Positions 8,012-17,240 of a stretch of DNA of 64,000 bases are shown in pieces. A program made the translations under genes and the position numbers. The notes beneath the pieces are model-generated. The model did not search any database. It saw nothing but the letters and a program-made list of their open reading frames with translations, and was not told the DNA's origin. How positions within the stretch are numbered: the stretch's first letter is position 1; each line of letters begins with the position of its first letter. Source of the stretch: Gammaproteobacteria bacterium (GTDB taxonomy: Bacteria; Pseudomonadota; Gammaproteobacteria; Pseudomonadales; Azotimanducaceae); NCBI GenBank assembly GCA_030425195.1, contig JAUIAV010000011.1, positions 62,001-126,000 on the forward strand, written 5' to 3'.

Positions 8012-8992
8012 TCACCACCGCATGGTCCAGCCGCGCCGGAACCAGAACAGCATCAGCCCGGCTGCCGGCCACAACAGCCACCAGCCCCGTTCCTCCCACT
8101 GGGCGTCCGGATCTTCCGCCTGAGTGAGATGGGATGCGATGGCTCGGAGCAGTGCTCTGATGTCGCCGTCATCCGTCTGCATGCGGACCACGGCGACGTG
8201 CGATTCCAGTTCTTTCAACACCCGGGTATCGACCCGGGTGTCGAGACGCTGGCCGCCGCTGGCGGTCACGGGAGAGCCGTCCGGCATGAGCGCCACGCCA
8301 CCCGCATCGCTGCCGACGACGAGGGCGGCAAGACCCGGGGTACCCGGCTGCTCTGCGAACCCGGTCAGCGGCGCCAGATCCGCGTGGGAGAAACCGTCGT
8401 TGACGAACAGGATCGAGCCGCGCGCGGCCTCGTCTCCGAGCAGATCCATGGCAAGGGGCAGTACCTGGGCGGGACGGCTGCCCGACACCGGCATGACCGC
8501 CGGGTCCAGGCTTTCCAGCAGGGGTTTCAGCACGGCCACATCGGAACTGGGCGGCACGACGATGTGTGCGCTGCCCGCATAGGCGACGATGGCCGTGCGT
8601 CCACCGGTCCGGACGCCGATGAGATCCAGGAGCTTGAAGCGGGCCCGCTCGAGCCGGTTCGGCAGCACGTCGTTGGCGCGCATGGAGTCGGTGACTTCGA
8701 TGGCGACCACCAGTGGGGCGGTCTCCGAGAACCAGGGGCTCGACACTCTGCTCCAGGTGGGTCCGGCAGCCGCGAGCGCCAGGCAGACGCCGGCCGCGAT
8801 GACCCCATCCACGGCACGCAACGGCGAAGCCGTCTCCCGGTTGACGATGAGCGCCTGCCGGAGATGCGGCGCGATGAGTTCGCCCACTTCGGTACCCTTT
8901 TCGTTCCGGCGGCGGATGAGCCACCAGAGGAGCGCGAGCACCGGCAGCGTCAGGAGCCAGAGCGGCCGGATGAAATGCAGCTGCTCGATCAT
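8012..8992 (-). CDS. batB: VWA domain protein BatB with a variant metal-binding motif
   Basis: A 326-residue protein with two N-terminal transmembrane helices (IRPLWLLTLPVLALLWWL and VIAAGVCLALAAAG), a von Willebrand A domain, and a C-terminal helix (WWLLWPAAGLMLFW). The VWA metal site normally reads D-x-S-x-S; here it is AIEVTDSM, that is E-x-T-x-S, so metal binding may be altered. The downstream context (PNRLERARFKLLDLI, TAIVAYAGSAHIV) is typical of BatB. The start at 8992 overlaps the batA stop by four bases (ATGA); a longer in-frame reading extends into batA and was rejected. Part of the MoxR-linked envelope complex by context. Confidence 0.85.
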   Translation of the reverse strand: MIEQLHFIRPLWLLTLPVLALLWWLIRRRNEKGTEVGELIAPHLRQALIVNRETASPLRAVDGVIAAGVCLALAAAGPTWSRVSSPWFSETAPLVVAIEVTDSMRANDVLPNRLERARFKLLDLIGVRTGGRTAIVAYAGSAHIVVPPSSDVAVLKPLLESLDPAVMPVSGSRPAQVLPLAMDLLGDEAARGSILFVNDGFSHADLAPLTGFAEQPGTPGLAALVVGSDAGGVALMPDGSPVTASGGQRLDTRVDTRVLKELESHVAVVRMQTDDGDIRALLRAIASHLTQAEDPDAQWEERGWWLLWPAAGLMLFWFRRGWTMRW

Positions 8993-9972
8993 GCGCCTGC
9001 ACCCGTACGGCTTCGCAGGAGCAGGGCGAGATAGCCGAGCAGCATCAGTATCAGCGCGCTGCCCGCAGGCCACACCAGCAGTGACGTGCGTGGGCGCCAG
9101 CTCTCAGTCCTGGTATCGGCGGTGGTTGCTGCATCGATGGCTGCGTAAACACGGGCCAGGGACTGTTCATCCTCCGCATTGGAGAAGGTGCCGCCGGTAT
9201 GATCGGCGACCGAGCGCAGCACGCCGAAGTCCACCCGGTCCTCGCCACGGGCCGCCTCGTCGCCGATTCCGATGGTGTGGATCTGAATGCCGTTCTGCCG
9301 GGCGATACCGGCGGCGTTGATCGGCGTCATCCGGCTGGCGGTATCGTTGCCGTCCGTGAGCAGGATGAGCACGCGGTCGGCGACCTCGCTCGACTCGAAG
9401 GACCGGATGGCGAGGCCAATGGCGTCGCCGAGGGCCGTGCGGGGGCCGGCCATGCCCACTTCCATCAGATCCACCAGCTCGGTGGCGGTGGCGAGGTCCC
9501 GGGTGAAAGGCAGCTGCAGATAAGCCCGGTCTCCGAAAACGATCATCCCGATCCGGTCATCCTGTCGTTCGCCGACGAACTGAGCGACGACCCGCTGTAC
9601 CGCTTCGAATCGGCTGACCGGCTTGTCGTCAATGCCGGGGAAGTCCCGATAGTCCATGGAGCCGGACAGGTCCAGGGCCAGCATGATGTCCCGGGCCGCT
9701 TCCGTGCGCGTGATCGGCTCGCCCACCCACTCCGGCTTGGCCAGTCCGGCGATGATGCCCGTCCAGATCAGGAAGGCGCCGGCGACCTGAAGGATCCGGC
9801 GGCGCACGACGACGGCGCCGGATTCCGGCTCGGCACCGGCGGCGCGGGCTACTGATTCGAAGAAAGGCACCCTGAGCGCGCTCACCCGGACCCGGTGCGG
9901 CGGCAGCAGCCAGCGCACGAGCAGCGGCAGGGGCAGAGCCAGAAACGCGTAGGGATAGACGAACTCAAACAC
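8989..9972 (-). CDS. batA: VWA domain protein BatA
   Basis: A 327-residue membrane protein with an N-terminal segment FVYPYAFLALPLPLLVRWLLPP, a second helix, and a VWA domain with an intact metal site: DLSGSM (D-x-S-x-S), GPRTALGDAI for the Thr, and LLTDGND for the Asp. A C-terminal helix (SLLVWPAGSALILMLLGYLALL) anchors it. The start is taken as GTG at 9972 because the membrane segment begins there and the codon overlaps the end of the DUF4381 gene by eight bases; the longer in-frame ATG at 10068 lies inside that gene. It would present the metal-dependent binding face in the periplasm. Confidence 0.87.
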   Translation of the reverse strand: MFEFVYPYAFLALPLPLLVRWLLPPHRVRVSALRVPFFESVARAAGAEPESGAVVVRRRILQVAGAFLIWTGIIAGLAKPEWVGEPITRTEAARDIMLALDLSGSMDYRDFPGIDDKPVSRFEAVQRVVAQFVGERQDDRIGMIVFGDRAYLQLPFTRDLATATELVDLMEVGMAGPRTALGDAIGLAIRSFESSEVADRVLILLTDGNDTASRMTPINAAGIARQNGIQIHTIGIGDEAARGEDRVDFGVLRSVADHTGGTFSNAEDEQSLARVYAAIDAATTADTRTESWRPRTSLLVWPAGSALILMLLGYLALLLRSRTGAGA

Positions 9973-10438
9973 GATGGCGGCGGATCCAGCGTTCAGCCCC
10001 GCGGGCGATGGTGTCCATCTCGACTCCCGGCGCGTAGGCCGCCCGGGCAATCGCCGGTGCCGCGGCATCGATCTCCGGGTCGTTGCGCCCCGTCGTCTTC
10101 AGAAAGGCCGCCCACGACTCCCCGTACAGGGCAGCCACCTCGGTACGGGGAAACACGGTGACGGCCGTACGCTTGACCAGCCCGGCGATGGCCGCCGCCC
10201 CATCCGGGTGTCGGGTTTTCACGATTCCGTGGAGCTCGGCCAGCGCCTCCCGGCGGTACCGGTTCCGTCTGTACCGCGCGACGAGCCGGACGGTACCCAG
10301 GGTGATCAGCAGCAGCCCCCAGGCCAGCAGCACCCACCAGCCGTCCGTCTGCGGCAGCATGGAAACCGGATCCGGCTCGACCACGTCGTGCATCCTGTCA
10401 AGCAGCTCGGCGAGATTCAGGCCGTCGTACTCGTTCAC
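9965..10438 (-). CDS. DUF4381 domain membrane protein
   Basis: A 157-residue protein with one transmembrane helix near residue 34-54 (WWVLLAWGLLLITLGTVRLV) followed by a basic cytosolic helical domain (YRRNRYRREALAELHGIVK). This layout, and the position between the DUF58 and batA genes, is characteristic of DUF4381 members of the moxR-bat cluster. It overlaps the DUF58 gene by four bases upstream and batA by eight downstream, so translation is very probably coupled. Function unknown beyond membership of the cluster. Confidence 0.85.
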   Translation of the reverse strand: MNEYDGLNLAELLDRMHDVVEPDPVSMLPQTDGWWVLLAWGLLLITLGTVRLVARYRRNRYRREALAELHGIVKTRHPDGAAAIAGLVKRTAVTVFPRTEVAALYGESWAAFLKTTGRNDPEIDAAAPAIARAAYAPGVEMDTIARGAERWIRRHRV

Positions 10439-11376
10439 CGGACTCTCCGTCGGGGTGCGGCAGCACCCATCAGCTTTCTGAGCTGATCCAGGGTCTCTTC
10501 GCCCGCGGACACGGGAAGCACCGAGAGGTTGATCCTCGTCTGCCAGTCGAGAATCCTGTCGAGGCGTCCTGCCGACAGCTCCGTGACCGCGCGGACGACT
10601 TCCTCACGGCTGAAGTCCACTTCGGCCTGCTGCCGGCCATCACCCAGAATCGTCTTCGCCTGCCGGGACAGCACCCGTGCGGAGGGGTCGTTGACCAGCA
10701 CCAGAATCAGATCGTTGTGTGCCGCGATGCCGGTCAGATGCCGTTCGGTCTGCTCGTCGATACCATCGAAGTCGCTGATGATCAGAACCAGATGGTCATG
10801 CGTGGCGAGTCTGGCGGCACTGGTGAGCACATCATTCAGGCTGCCTGGCTCAGCCGTTGCCGGATTGTCCGCGTTGAGCCGTCCGTTCAGGCGGACGATG
10901 CCTTCCAGGAACGTATAGAGCCCCCGGCGGCTCCGTCTCGGCACGTATTCCAGACGCTCTGCTTCGTTGAAAACGATGCCGCCGACCCGGTCGCCCGCGG
11001 TCAGCACCCGGAAGGCGGCGATGGCGGCAACCTCGGCGGCGGTCACCGACTTCATGTTGAGCCTGGAGCCGTAGAACATGCTCATGCGCTGATCCACCAC
11101 CAGGAGTGCGGGCCGATCCCTTTCTTCGGTGAAGACGCGCACGTGCGGTGAACCGGTTCTGGCGGTGGCCTTCCAGTCGATGGCGCGGATGTCGTCGCCG
11201 GGCAGGTAGCCGCGCATTTCCTCGAAGTTGAGTCCGCGGCCACGCAGACGGGATGCATGGCGCCCGTTCAGAACGCTTCCGGAAGGCTGGCTGGGCAGAA
11301 AGGTCAGACCCGCCGCGGCGCCCTGGAGATTCTTCAGGTGCCCGAGGCTCACGTGAATGCGGGCGTCGACGTCCAC
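10435..11376 (-). CDS. DUF58 domain protein of the MoxR cluster
   Basis: A 313-residue soluble protein. It contains the DUF58 hallmark GRGLNFEEMRGYLPGDDIRAIDWKATAR around residues 46-73, followed by a VWA-like fold (RPALLVVDQRMSMFYGS, LVLIISDFDGIDEQT). DUF58 proteins are nearly always encoded next to a MoxR AAA+ ATPase and are believed to be its co-chaperone or substrate adaptor. Here moxR lies four bases upstream and DUF4381 overlaps downstream. The VWA-like Asp motif reads VDQRMSM (D-x-R-x-S), so the metal site is incomplete, as in many DUF58 proteins. Confidence 0.9.
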   Translation of the reverse strand: MDVDARIHVSLGHLKNLQGAAAGLTFLPSQPSGSVLNGRHASRLRGRGLNFEEMRGYLPGDDIRAIDWKATARTGSPHVRVFTEERDRPALLVVDQRMSMFYGSRLNMKSVTAAEVAAIAAFRVLTAGDRVGGIVFNEAERLEYVPRRSRRGLYTFLEGIVRLNGRLNADNPATAEPGSLNDVLTSAARLATHDHLVLIISDFDGIDEQTERHLTGIAAHNDLILVLVNDPSARVLSRQAKTILGDGRQQAEVDFSREEVVRAVTELSAGRLDRILDWQTRINLSVLPVSAGEETLDQLRKLMGAAAPRRRVR

Positions 11377-11380
11377 GGGA

Positions 11381-12367
11381 TCAGGGCAGAGCGACCTGCT
11401 CGATCAGAGCGTCGATCACCTGATCGGGACCAACGTTGTCCCCCCGGGCCTCGAAGGACAGCATCAGCCGGTGTCGCAGCACGTCGTGGGCTATGGCCCG
11501 GACGTCCTCCGGGTCCACATGACTGCGACCCGCGAGCCAGGCGTGAACCCGGCTGCACCTGTCGAGGCTGAGAGAGCCGCGGGGGCTGGCGCCTACGTCG
11601 ATCCATCGGTCCAGGTCCTGGGAGTAGGCCCCGGGGGTGCGGCTGGCATAGACCAGATCGGCCATGTAGCGGGCCATGGCATCGCTCACCTGGATGCCCG
11701 AGATCTCGGATCTGGCTTCGAATATGGCCTTCTGGGAAATCCGTGCCGGCGCTTCCTGCGAAGCCTGTCCGCCCGCAGGCCCGTTCGGTTCTTCCTCTCC
11801 CCGCACGAGCTCGATGATCCGCACCTCGTCCTCCACCGGGGGGTATTCGATCAGAACGTGCATGAGGAAACGATCGAGCTGTGCCTCGGGCAGCGGGTAG
11901 GTGCCCTCCTGCTCCACCGGATTCTGGGTGGCCATCACCATGAAAAGCGGCGGCAGCGCATGGGTGGTGCCGGCCACCGTCACCTGTCTTTCCTCCATGG
12001 CTTCGAGCATGGCCGCCTGCACCTTGGCCGGTGCCCGGTTGATCTCGTCTCCGAGCACGATGTTGGCGAAGATCGGACCGGGCTCGAAGCGGAACTCCCC
12101 GGCGTTCGCCTTCTGATAGTAGATCTCCGTGCCGGTCACGTCCGACGGCAGCAGATCGGGCGTGAACTGGATGCGGCTGAAGTCGGCTTCGAGATGCTTC
12201 GCCAGTGCCTTGATGGCCCGGGTCTTGGCGAGTCCCGGCAGGCCTTCCACGAGCAGGTTGCCGTTGGCCAGCAGTCCGATGATCAGGCGCTCGACCACCG
12301 CTTCCTGGCCGATGATCGAGCTCTGCATGCGTTCTTTCAGCGTTGCGACGTCTTCCCTGGCGCTCAT
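11381..12367 (-). CDS. moxR: MoxR family AAA+ ATPase
   Basis: A 328-residue AAA+ ATPase. The Walker A motif reads EGLPGLAKT near residue 42, in the MoxR form rather than GxxGxGKT. Walker B is VLGDEINR, sensor 1 lies in VMATQNPVEQEGTYPLPEAQLDRF, and the C-terminal lid follows. It is the ATPase of the downstream DUF58-DUF4381-batABCD genes and probably drives maturation or metal loading of the VWA proteins, as proposed for MoxR systems. Its start lies 42 bases after the end of the DUF2058 gene, so it may be read from the same transcript or have its own promoter in that gap. Confidence 0.93.
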   Translation of the reverse strand: MSAREDVATLKERMQSSIIGQEAVVERLIIGLLANGNLLVEGLPGLAKTRAIKALAKHLEADFSRIQFTPDLLPSDVTGTEIYYQKANAGEFRFEPGPIFANIVLGDEINRAPAKVQAAMLEAMEERQVTVAGTTHALPPLFMVMATQNPVEQEGTYPLPEAQLDRFLMHVLIEYPPVEDEVRIIELVRGEEEPNGPAGGQASQEAPARISQKAIFEARSEISGIQVSDAMARYMADLVYASRTPGAYSQDLDRWIDVGASPRGSLSLDRCSRVHAWLAGRSHVDPEDVRAIAHDVLRHRLMLSFEARGDNVGPDQVIDALIEQVALP

Positions 12368-12409
12368 GGAGGATTCCTTTCTGATGCTCTGATTCAGGTC
12401 GTCGGGCGA

Positions 12410-13000
12410 TTACCAGTCCAGGTCGTCGGGAACCTGGAAACGGGCGTAGTACTCGTCGTCCGAGCCCGGCTCGGGTGGTTTCTCTTCCTGGCCGGTGATG
12501 ATGCGTTTCGGATCGCGCGCCCGGATCTTCTCGGCCACTTCCCCGTTCACGAGGCTGTACAGGCCATCGTTGTTGACGATGACCAGCGCTCCGCTGATGA
12601 TTTGTTCCCGCTGGGCGGGGGGCACATGGATTTTCTTGATCTTCCTGCCGTGGACGAACTGATACGGTACGTCCTCATCGGTCGCTTTCTGCCGCTGGTC
12701 GTTCCGGGCGATGAGCTGCCTGATCTCGGCCCGCAACGCCCGGGCGGCGGCTTTTTCGTTCCGGGTTTCCGCCAGAGCCCTGTCGCGGGCGCGTTTTTCA
12801 GCCTGCTGCTTCCGTGCCCTTGCCTTCACCGCTTCCGGCGAGTCCGGATCGGGTCTGGCAGGGCGTTTCCCGCTGGACTTGCCGCTTTTTCCGGACCTGC
12901 CGGACCGGGTCTGCGCCTTGGCCTCGCGCTCGGCTTTCTTCGCCTGTGAAGCAGTGGCGAGCCCCGCCTTCACCAGCTGATCCCGAAGACTCTCAGACAT
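12410..13000 (-). CDS. DUF2058 family nucleoprotein-like protein (YaiL-type)
   Basis: A 196-residue, strongly charged protein. It starts [28 protein letters not shown], has a long Lys/Arg-rich middle, and ends with the conserved block [47 protein letters not shown] and VPDDLDW. This is the DUF2058/YaiL architecture found mainly in Gammaproteobacteria; the role is unknown, though RNA or nucleoid association has been suggested by its basic character. Its start overlaps the end of the LLM gene by eight bases, and moxR follows 42 bases downstream. Confidence 0.92.
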   Translation of the reverse strand: MSESLRDQLVKAGLATASQAKKAEREAKAQTRSGRSGKSGKSSGKRPARPDPDSPEAVKARARKQQAEKRARDRALAETRNEKAAARALRAEIRQLIARNDQRQKATDEDVPYQFVHGRKIKKIHVPPAQREQIISGALVIVNNDGLYSLVNGEVAEKIRARDPKRIITGQEEKPPEPGSDDEYYARFQVPDDLDW

Positions 13001-14132
13001 CCGACAACTCCTCGACGACGGCCTCGCCGGCCCCGCTCAGCGTCAGATCCCGGTGTACGTCCGCAAGGATTTCGTAGGATTCAATCCGCGCCGCGTGATC
13101 GAAGATCTGACTGGCGATCATGAGCTCGTCCGCCCCTGTTCGGCGCGCGAAGTCGAGCAGCGATTCTGCGACCGTATCCCGGTCACCCACGGCCGAGCAC
13201 TGACTGAACTGAGAGACGATGGCCTCGTCCTCGGGTGACAGTGTCAGACCGCGGACCGGCGGCGGCAGCTGACCGGGCATGCCGCGTCTCAACCGGAGGA
13301 TGGCCTGCAGCGAAGAGGTCCTGAGGTACTGTGCCTCCTCAACGCTCGCGGCGGCACAGACGTTGAAGCCGAGCATCACGTACGGCTCGGCCAGCTGCTC
13401 CGACGGCCGGAAGGAGGCGCGGTACAGTTCGATGGCCTGCATCATCATCTGTGGCGCGAAGTGCGAGGCGAATGCGTATGGCAGGCCGAGCATGGCCGCG
13501 AGCTGTGCGCCATACAGGCTCGAGCCGAGAATCCAGACCGGCACGCGGGTGCCGGCACCGGGTACGGCACGAACGCGCTGACCTTCCTCCACGTCGTCGA
13601 GGTATGCCATCAGCTCCATGACGTCCCTGGGGAAGTGGTCGATGTCGCCCGTGAGATTGCGCCGCAGTGCCTGAGCGGTGAGCTGATCGGTACCCGGTGC
13701 GCGACCGATGCCCAGATCGATCCGGTCGGGATAGAGCGAGGCCAGAGTGCCGAACTGCTCGGCAATGATCAGCGGTGCATGGTTGGGCAGCATGACGCCT
13801 CCGGCGCCGACCCTGATGCGTTTCGTGCCCTCGGCGACGTAGCCGATGGCGACGGCGGTCGCGGAGCTGGCGATGCCGGGCATGTTGTGATGTTCGGCCA
13901 GCCAGAAACGCTGATATCCCTGCGATTCGGCCATCTGCGCCAGCGCCCGGCTGTTCATCAGCGCCTGTCTTGCACTGCCGCCCTGCACGATGGGCGCCAG
14001 GTCGAGAATGCTCAGGGCGGCGAGCGGGCGTTCAGTGTCTGAGCGGGTGATGGTTGTGCATCCGAAGCTTCCTTGCCGCCGGATTCTAACCGAGAATATT
14101 GTGAAGTGATGCAGATCGCAGAGAGAGACCAT
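12993..14132 (-). CDS. LLM class flavin-dependent oxidoreductase (MsnO8-like) with a problematic 5' end
   Basis: The conserved part begins [20 protein letters not shown] and continues with [47 protein letters not shown] and [11 protein letters not shown], typical of LuxA-like monooxygenases of about 330-340 residues. No ATG, GTG or TTG lies in frame near this point: the first is the ATG at 14132, 19 bases from the divergent acyl-CoA synthetase start, and it gives an unusual leader. A better placed ATG at 14061, behind AAGGAAG, is one base out of frame and stops after nine codons. Either the long leader is real or a single-base frameshift or sequencing error is present. The end coordinate is secure; the start is not. 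Confidence 0.8.
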   Translation of the reverse strand: MVSLCDLHHFTIFSVRIRRQGSFGCTTITRSDTERPLAALSILDLAPIVQGGSARQALMNSRALAQMAESQGYQRFWLAEHHNMPGIASSATAVAIGYVAEGTKRIRVGAGGVMLPNHAPLIIAEQFGTLASLYPDRIDLGIGRAPGTDQLTAQALRRNLTGDIDHFPRDVMELMAYLDDVEEGQRVRAVPGAGTRVPVWILGSSLYGAQLAAMLGLPYAFASHFAPQMMMQAIELYRASFRPSEQLAEPYVMLGFNVCAAASVEEAQYLRTSSLQAILRLRRGMPGQLPPPVRGLTLSPEDEAIVSQFSQCSAVGDRDTVAESLLDFARRTGADELMIASQIFDHAARIESYEILADVHRDLTLSGAGEAVVEELSDV

Positions 14133-14150
14133 CAGGAGAGGAGGGGTGCC

Positions 14151-15842
14151 ATGGAAAACCTGCCGAAGGGCCACAGCTACCTGTGCGGCCTGGCGTCTGA
14201 GCCGCTGCTCTACGAAACCATCGGAGCATGCGTGGACCGGATTGCCGCCGAGCACGGCGATCGGGAGGCTCTGGTGGTGCGCCATCAGGATGTGCGCTGG
14301 ACGTTCGCCGAATACCGGGACCGGATCGACGAGCTGGCAGCCGGACTGCTGGCCATCGGTATCGAGCCCGGCGATCGGGTAGGCATCTGGGCGCCGAACC
14401 GGGTGGAGTGGTGCCTGACCCAGTTCGCAACGGCAAGAATCGGCGCCATCATGGTGTGCATCAATCCCGCCTACCGTCTCTATGAGCTCGAATACGTGCT
14501 CAACAAAGTCCAGTGCAGGTGCGTCGTCAGCGCTGAGCGTTTCAAGACCAGCGCTTACCTCGACATGCTGAACGCGCTGGCGCCGGAAATCGCCGACAGC
14601 GAACCCGGCCAGACGCGCGCCGCCAAGCTGCCGCATCTGACCACGGTGATCCGCATGGGCGAAGCGAGAACACCGGGCATGTTCAATTTCCAGGAGGTCT
14701 GCAGCATGGGCGGCGAGGCCGAGCGGACGCGGATGGCGGAAATCTCAGCCAGTCTGCAGCCGGACGATGCCATCAACATCCAGTTCACCAGCGGCACCAC
14801 GGGTTCGCCCAAGGGTGCCACGCTTTCCCACTTCAACATTCTCAACAACGGGCTTCAGGTGGGTGCCGGCATGCGGTTCTCTCCGGACGACCGGCTCTGT
14901 ATCCCGGTGCCGCTCTATCACTGCTTCGGCATGGTGATGGGCAATCTGGCCTGCATGACGCATGGTGCCTGCGCCGTCTTCCCGGACGAGGGATTCGATC
15001 CGGTGAGCGTGCTCGAGACGGTCGCCGCGGAGAAGTGCACGGCACTGCACGGTGTGCCCACCATGTTCGTGGCGGAAGTGGAGCTGCCGGACGTGAGCGA
15101 CTACGACACCGCCTCACTGCGCACCGGAGTGATGGCCGGTGCGCCCTGTCCGCTGGAGCTGATGCACAAGGTGATCGAGAGGCTGCACATGACCGAGATC
15201 ACCATCATGTACGGCCAGACGGAAACGAGCCCGGTCAACCACATGACGGACATCGATGCCCCGGCGGAAAAGCGGTGCGGCACGGTGGGCAAAGTGGGCC
15301 CGTATCAGGAGATCAAGATCATCGACGAGGCAGGCCATGTGGTGCCGATCGGCGAAAAAGGGGAGCTCTGCTGCCGCGGCTATTCGGTCATGCAGGGATA
15401 CTGGGATGACGAGGAGCGCACGCGGGAGACCATCGACTCAGCCGGCTGGCTGCACTCCGGTGATCTGGCGACCATGGATGAAGAGGGTTACGTGCAGATC
15501 GTCGGTCGGATCAAGGACATGATCATTCGCGGTGGAGAGAACGTCTACCCCCGGGAAGTGGAGGAGTTCCTCTACACCCATCCGGACGTCGAGGAGGTGC
15601 AGGTCTTCGGGGTGCCCGATCAGAAGTTCGGTGAGATCGTCTGTGCCTGGGTGAAGCCGAAGGCCGGCGTGACGCTCACCGAGGACGATGTGAAGGACTT
15701 CTGCCGGGACAGAATCACCCACTTCAAGATACCGAGCAGGGTCCGCTTCGTGGATGACTTCCCGATGACGGTCACCGGGAAGATCCAGAAATTCAAGATG
15801 CGCGATGCCATGCTCGAAGAGAACGCGGAGGAATCCGCCTAG
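14151..15842 (+). CDS. Fatty acyl-CoA synthetase, AMP-forming
   Basis: A 563-residue member of the ANL adenylating family. The phosphate-binding loop [11 protein letters not shown] lies at about residues 212-222, followed by a [11 protein letters not shown] motif, the hinge region [41 protein letters not shown], and the catalytic C-terminal Lys in TVTGKIQKF. It activates a carboxylic acid to acyl-AMP and then acyl-CoA, feeding beta-oxidation; medium- or long-chain acids are likely from the FadD/AcsA-like length and sequence. The ATG at 14151 is preceded by GGAGAGGAGGGG. It is divergent from the LLM gene. Confidence 0.92.
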   Translation: MENLPKGHSYLCGLASEPLLYETIGACVDRIAAEHGDREALVVRHQDVRWTFAEYRDRIDELAAGLLAIGIEPGDRVGIWAPNRVEWCLTQFATARIGAIMVCINPAYRLYELEYVLNKVQCRCVVSAERFKTSAYLDMLNALAPEIADSEPGQTRAAKLPHLTTVIRMGEARTPGMFNFQEVCSMGGEAERTRMAEISASLQPDDAINIQFTSGTTGSPKGATLSHFNILNNGLQVGAGMRFSPDDRLCIPVPLYHCFGMVMGNLACMTHGACAVFPDEGFDPVSVLETVAAEKCTALHGVPTMFVAEVELPDVSDYDTASLRTGVMAGAPCPLELMHKVIERLHMTEITIMYGQTETSPVNHMTDIDAPAEKRCGTVGKVGPYQEIKIIDEAGHVVPIGEKGELCCRGYSVMQGYWDDEERTRETIDSAGWLHSGDLATMDEEGYVQIVGRIKDMIIRGGENVYPREVEEFLYTHPDVEEVQVFGVPDQKFGEIVCAWVKPKAGVTLTEDDVKDFCRDRITHFKIPSRVRFVDDFPMTVTGKIQKFKMRDAMLEENAEESA

Positions 15843-15849
15843 CGGCTCC

Positions 15850-17211
15850 CTAGTCCAGCTGGAAACCCTCCGGCGGCGAGTTCCAGGTACGCACATGCAG
15901 GTCCCGCTGCGGGAACGGGATCTCGATACCGTTCTCCTTCAGAGCCTCCCAGAGTGCGAACAGCACTTCGCTGCGCACGTTGGCCATGCCGTTCTGTGGG
16001 TCGGTGATCCAGAAACGGAGATCGAAATTCACCGAGCTGTCGCCGTACTCGATCAGATTGCAGACCGGTGACGGCGCTTCCACCACCCGGTCGATCCCGG
16101 CGGCGGCCGCGACCGCCAGCTGCTGCACCAGGCGGAGATCCTCCGTTCCGTATGACACTCCGAAAGGCGCGTGCAGACGGACGATACGATCGGATCGGGA
16201 CCAGTTCGTCACGCCTTCGCTCATGAACCGGTCGTTCGGAATCAGCATCTCGGTGCCATCCCGGGTCCGGATGGCCACGTAGCGGGCCTGCATGGCCGTC
16301 ACCCAGCCGAAGGTCTCGTCGATCTCCACCACGTCACCGGGTTTGATGGACTTGTCGGCGATCAGCGTGAAGCCGGCGATGAAGTTCGACACGGTGCGCT
16401 GCAGACCGAGGCCGATGCCGAGACCGACGGCGCCGCTGAAGACGGCCAGCGTCGCCAGGTTGAAGCCGGCGATGTGCAGGGCGATGACCAGAGCCACCAC
16501 CGGCAGGGCGATGTTGAGGATCTTGCCGATCAACGCCTTCAGAGATGGGCTCAGGTCTTCGATGACTTCCAGCCGCTGCTGCAGGAAGCGGCTGAGGGCA
16601 CTGGCGCCCCAGAACAGAATGGCGAAGTAGATGAGTGTGCGTACCACGTCCAGCAGGCTGAACCGGATGGTTCTCCCGCCCTCGCCCTGGCCGAGCGGGA
16701 TGGCGAGCTCCTGCATCTGTGCAACCACCGGACCGAGCAGTCCGAACGCATCCAGAGCGGCGATTGGCCAGGCGATGTAGAACGCCACCCGGGACCAGAA
16801 CCTGGACCGGATCACCAGCGTGACCACGCGGACGATGATCCAGGCGTTCATGAGCGCCAGTGCGGCACCAATCCAGTCCACGGGCTGGCCGAAGCTGCCG
16901 AGTCCGATGCGGATGGCGGCCAGGGTGAGATAGAGCGCGATGGGCGTCGCCAGTTCGGCGGCCGCGTCTGCGAGCCTGCGCAGATAGACGGTTTCCGTAC
17001 GCTTCGATACCTGCTCCCGGATCAGCTTCTTCAGACGCGGACCGAAGATGGCTGCGGGGATCAGGGCGGCGACGATGAGGCCGATCTGGAGCAGCACGGA
17101 GAGCGACAGCAGGTATGTTTCCGCCCATTCGACGAGCGCCAGGAAAGTCTCCGCCACCTGATCGGCAGGCAGCACGTCGTCGAGAACGGTTTGTTTTTCT
17201 GGGGCTTCCAC
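15850..17211 (-). CDS. Mechanosensitive ion channel, MscS family, enlarged
   Basis: A 453-residue inner-membrane channel. Five or so transmembrane segments precede the MscS core: the pore-lining helix reads SGAVGLGIGLGLQRTVSNFIAGFTLI (Gly/Ala rich), followed by the beta domain SIKPGDVVEIDETFGWVTAMQARYVAIRTRDGTEMLIPNDRFMS. The N-terminal extension makes it larger than E. coli MscS (286 residues). It would open under membrane tension to release solutes during hypo-osmotic shock. The gene ends seven bases from the acyl-CoA synthetase stop, tail to tail. Confidence 0.93.
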   Translation of the reverse strand: MEAPEKQTVLDDVLPADQVAETFLALVEWAETYLLSLSVLLQIGLIVAALIPAAIFGPRLKKLIREQVSKRTETVYLRRLADAAAELATPIALYLTLAAIRIGLGSFGQPVDWIGAALALMNAWIIVRVVTLVIRSRFWSRVAFYIAWPIAALDAFGLLGPVVAQMQELAIPLGQGEGGRTIRFSLLDVVRTLIYFAILFWGASALSRFLQQRLEVIEDLSPSLKALIGKILNIALPVVALVIALHIAGFNLATLAVFSGAVGLGIGLGLQRTVSNFIAGFTLIADKSIKPGDVVEIDETFGWVTAMQARYVAIRTRDGTEMLIPNDRFMSEGVTNWSRSDRIVRLHAPFGVSYGTEDLRLVQQLAVAAAAGIDRVVEAPSPVCNLIEYGDSSVNFDLRFWITDPQNGMANVRSEVLFALWEALKENGIEIPFPQRDLHVRTWNSPPEGFQLD

Positions 17212-17240
17212 CGGCAGCGAATTTCCTTCCGTTTACCTGA

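Noticed and set aside
11357-12949. 530-codon plus-strand open frame opposite moxR and DUF2058
   Set aside because: It spans two recognised genes on the other strand and gives a Gly/His/Asp-rich translation typical of antisense frames.
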